Shown here: in pieces, positions 5,582 through 6,504 of the stretch
Layout of the letters: every line of letters begins with the position of its first letter
Position numbering within the stretch: position 1 is the first letter of the stretch
Source: Candidatus Peregrinibacteria bacterium
Lineage (GTDB): Bacteria; Patescibacteriota; Gracilibacteria; UBA1369; UBA12463
Direction of reading: 5' to 3'
DNA length: 6,504 nucleotides
Assembly (NCBI GenBank): GCA_016215735.1
Contig: JACRIA010000003.1
Coordinates: forward strand, 1-6,504
Made by a program: the position numbers and the translations under genes
Notes under the pieces: model-generated
The model's input: only the letters and a program-made list of their open reading frames with translations
Told to the model about the DNA's origin: nothing
The model's database searches: none

Positions 5582-6504
5582 TTATAGAGTTTTTATTTCC
5601 TTTGCCAGCTTCTCGAGTCCAAGATTTCCAGTTCCGCCCTGGTGCTTGGACTCTTTGAGCATTTTTATGATTTCGTTTTTGTTGATTTTGATGTTTTTCA
5701 AGTGCGAGCCGATTTCGCGGTACGCGTCACGGAAAGATATGCCTTTTTTTACCAGCGCGAAAGCTTTGTGCGCCGCGAATAATTCAGGCGTCATGTCTTT
5801 CAATAATTCTTTTTCGTTCGGACGGATGTTTTTTATTATTATAGACATTACTTCTAGCGACATTTTCGTGTATCTTAAGCCCAGAAAGAGCGGCCGTTTT
5901 ATTTCTTGGCCGTCGCGGTGATAGCCGGAAATTTTGTTCAAAATATTCATCGTGAGTTCGTTTCTAGCCGCGATAACTGTTGCTGTGCGGCCTCTTACAA
6001 GTTCGCAAACATCAAGATTTTTCTTTTGCGGCATTATTGAAGAACCTGTTGAAATGCTATCCGGAATATTGAAAAATCTGAATTCCTGCGTTGTGAAAAA
6101 AAGCAGGTCAGAAGCCAATTTATTAAGGGTAAGCATAATTTGTTCGCAAGCTTCAAGAACCATTCCTTCGATTTTTCCGCGAGAATTGTGGCAGTAAATA
6201 ACATTATTTTGCGTGCGTTTTAGGCCTAAGTCGTGCGATAATTTGTCGCGGTCAAAATTAAACGGCGAACCATAGCCAGCGCCTGATCCAAGCGGATTTT
6301 GGTCAACCAAAATATCTGAAATTGCGCTCAAAATTTTAATATCATCAATCAAGCTTTCCGCGAAAGATGCGTACCAGCTACCGACAGTCGTAGGCATTGC
6401 TTTTTGCATATGCGTGTAGCCGGGCATTGGCATGAATTCGTATTTTTTCGCGGCGTTGATCAAATCGGCTGCGAGTTTTAGCGCGAGTTTTTTGAGTTCG
6501 GCCA
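5582..6504 (-). CDS. argH: Argininosuccinate lyase, N-terminus cut by window edge
   Basis: Argininosuccinate lyase splits argininosuccinate into arginine and fumarate, the last step of arginine synthesis; it works as a cytoplasmic homotetramer in the fumarase/aspartase superfamily. Seen: PGYTHMQKAMPTT near the start (the family's catalytic His, codon at 6412-6410), NPLGSGAGYGSPFNFDR, and the superfamily signature GSSIMPQKKN with its flexible-loop catalytic serine near 6040. The C-terminal helical domain is complete to the TAA at 5584-5582. The frame is open to the window end with residues AELKKLALKLAAD ahead of a TTG at 6463, so that TTG is internal and the gene is partial; 306 residues are visible of a usual 400-460. 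The GAGYGSPF segment resembles the short-type lyases known from Bacteroidetes and others more than the Escherichia coli type (from memory). It acts directly after the argG product but is not in one operon with it. Confidence 0.95.
   Translation of the reverse strand, partial: AELKKLALKLAADLINAAKKYEFMPMPGYTHMQKAMPTTVGSWYASFAESLIDDIKILSAISDILVDQNPLGSGAGYGSPFNFDRDKLSHDLGLKRTQNNVIYCHNSRGKIEGMVLEACEQIMLTLNKLASDLLFFTTQEFRFFNIPDSISTGSSIMPQKKNLDVCELVRGRTATVIAARNELTMNILNKISGYHRDGQEIKRPLFLGLRYTKMSLEVMSIIIKNIRPNEKELLKDMTPELFAAHKAFALVKKGISFRDAYREIGSHLKNIKINKNEIIKMLKESKHQGGTGNLGLEKLAKEIKTL

Noticed and set aside
11..6504. Recoding of TGA as glycine or tryptophan
   Set aside because: No gene here contains an in-frame TGA, and all visible stops are TAA or TAG, so nothing supports a changed code.

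Overview
This AT-rich window carries eight protein-coding genes, packed tightly except for one 269-base gap and one 110-base gap. Genes end in TAA or TAG with no in-frame TGA, so the standard bacterial code fits. Several things suggest, but do not prove, a small-genome uncultivated bacterium of the Patescibacteria/CPR kind: short intergenic spaces, almost no Shine-Dalgarno sequences, sigma70-like promoters, and several unrecognised proteins between well-known housekeeping enzymes. No taxonomic marker gene is present.

Left part, plus strand (1-1845). A divergent argininosuccinate synthase (argG-like, 11-1309) is followed after one base by an unrecognised all-helical protein (1311-1799). A stem-loop terminator candidate lies at 1815-1845. 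ArgG joins citrulline and aspartate using ATP.

Gap 1800-2068. It holds the terminator, a possible promoter (1856-1884) and a GC-rich run of nested inverted repeats (1912-2032). This run contains three hairpins, each with a C-GNA-G triloop, and two of them sit inside an outer stem. It would lie in the 5' leader of the next gene and is the most unusual non-coding feature here.

Middle, plus strand (2069-3723). A 428-residue unrecognised protein appears to contain two repeats of a PH-like fold. It is followed by a thioredoxin with an intact WCGPC site, whose 3' end overlaps the 3' end of rnhA by 9 bases.

Right part, minus strand (6504-3715). argH, truncated by the window edge, encodes argininosuccinate lyase, which completes arginine synthesis from the ArgG product. 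After its stop come a weak hairpin and a good promoter (TTGACA, 16 bases, TATAGT). That promoter is followed by a likely three-gene operon: an unrecognised Lys/Pro-rich protein, a small cytoplasmic protein with an HExxH zinc-protease-like motif, and ribonuclease HI (rnhA).

argG and argH lie at opposite ends and face inward with six other genes between them, so they are not one operon. The other arginine genes are not visible. No mobile element, CRISPR array, tRNA or rRNA was seen.
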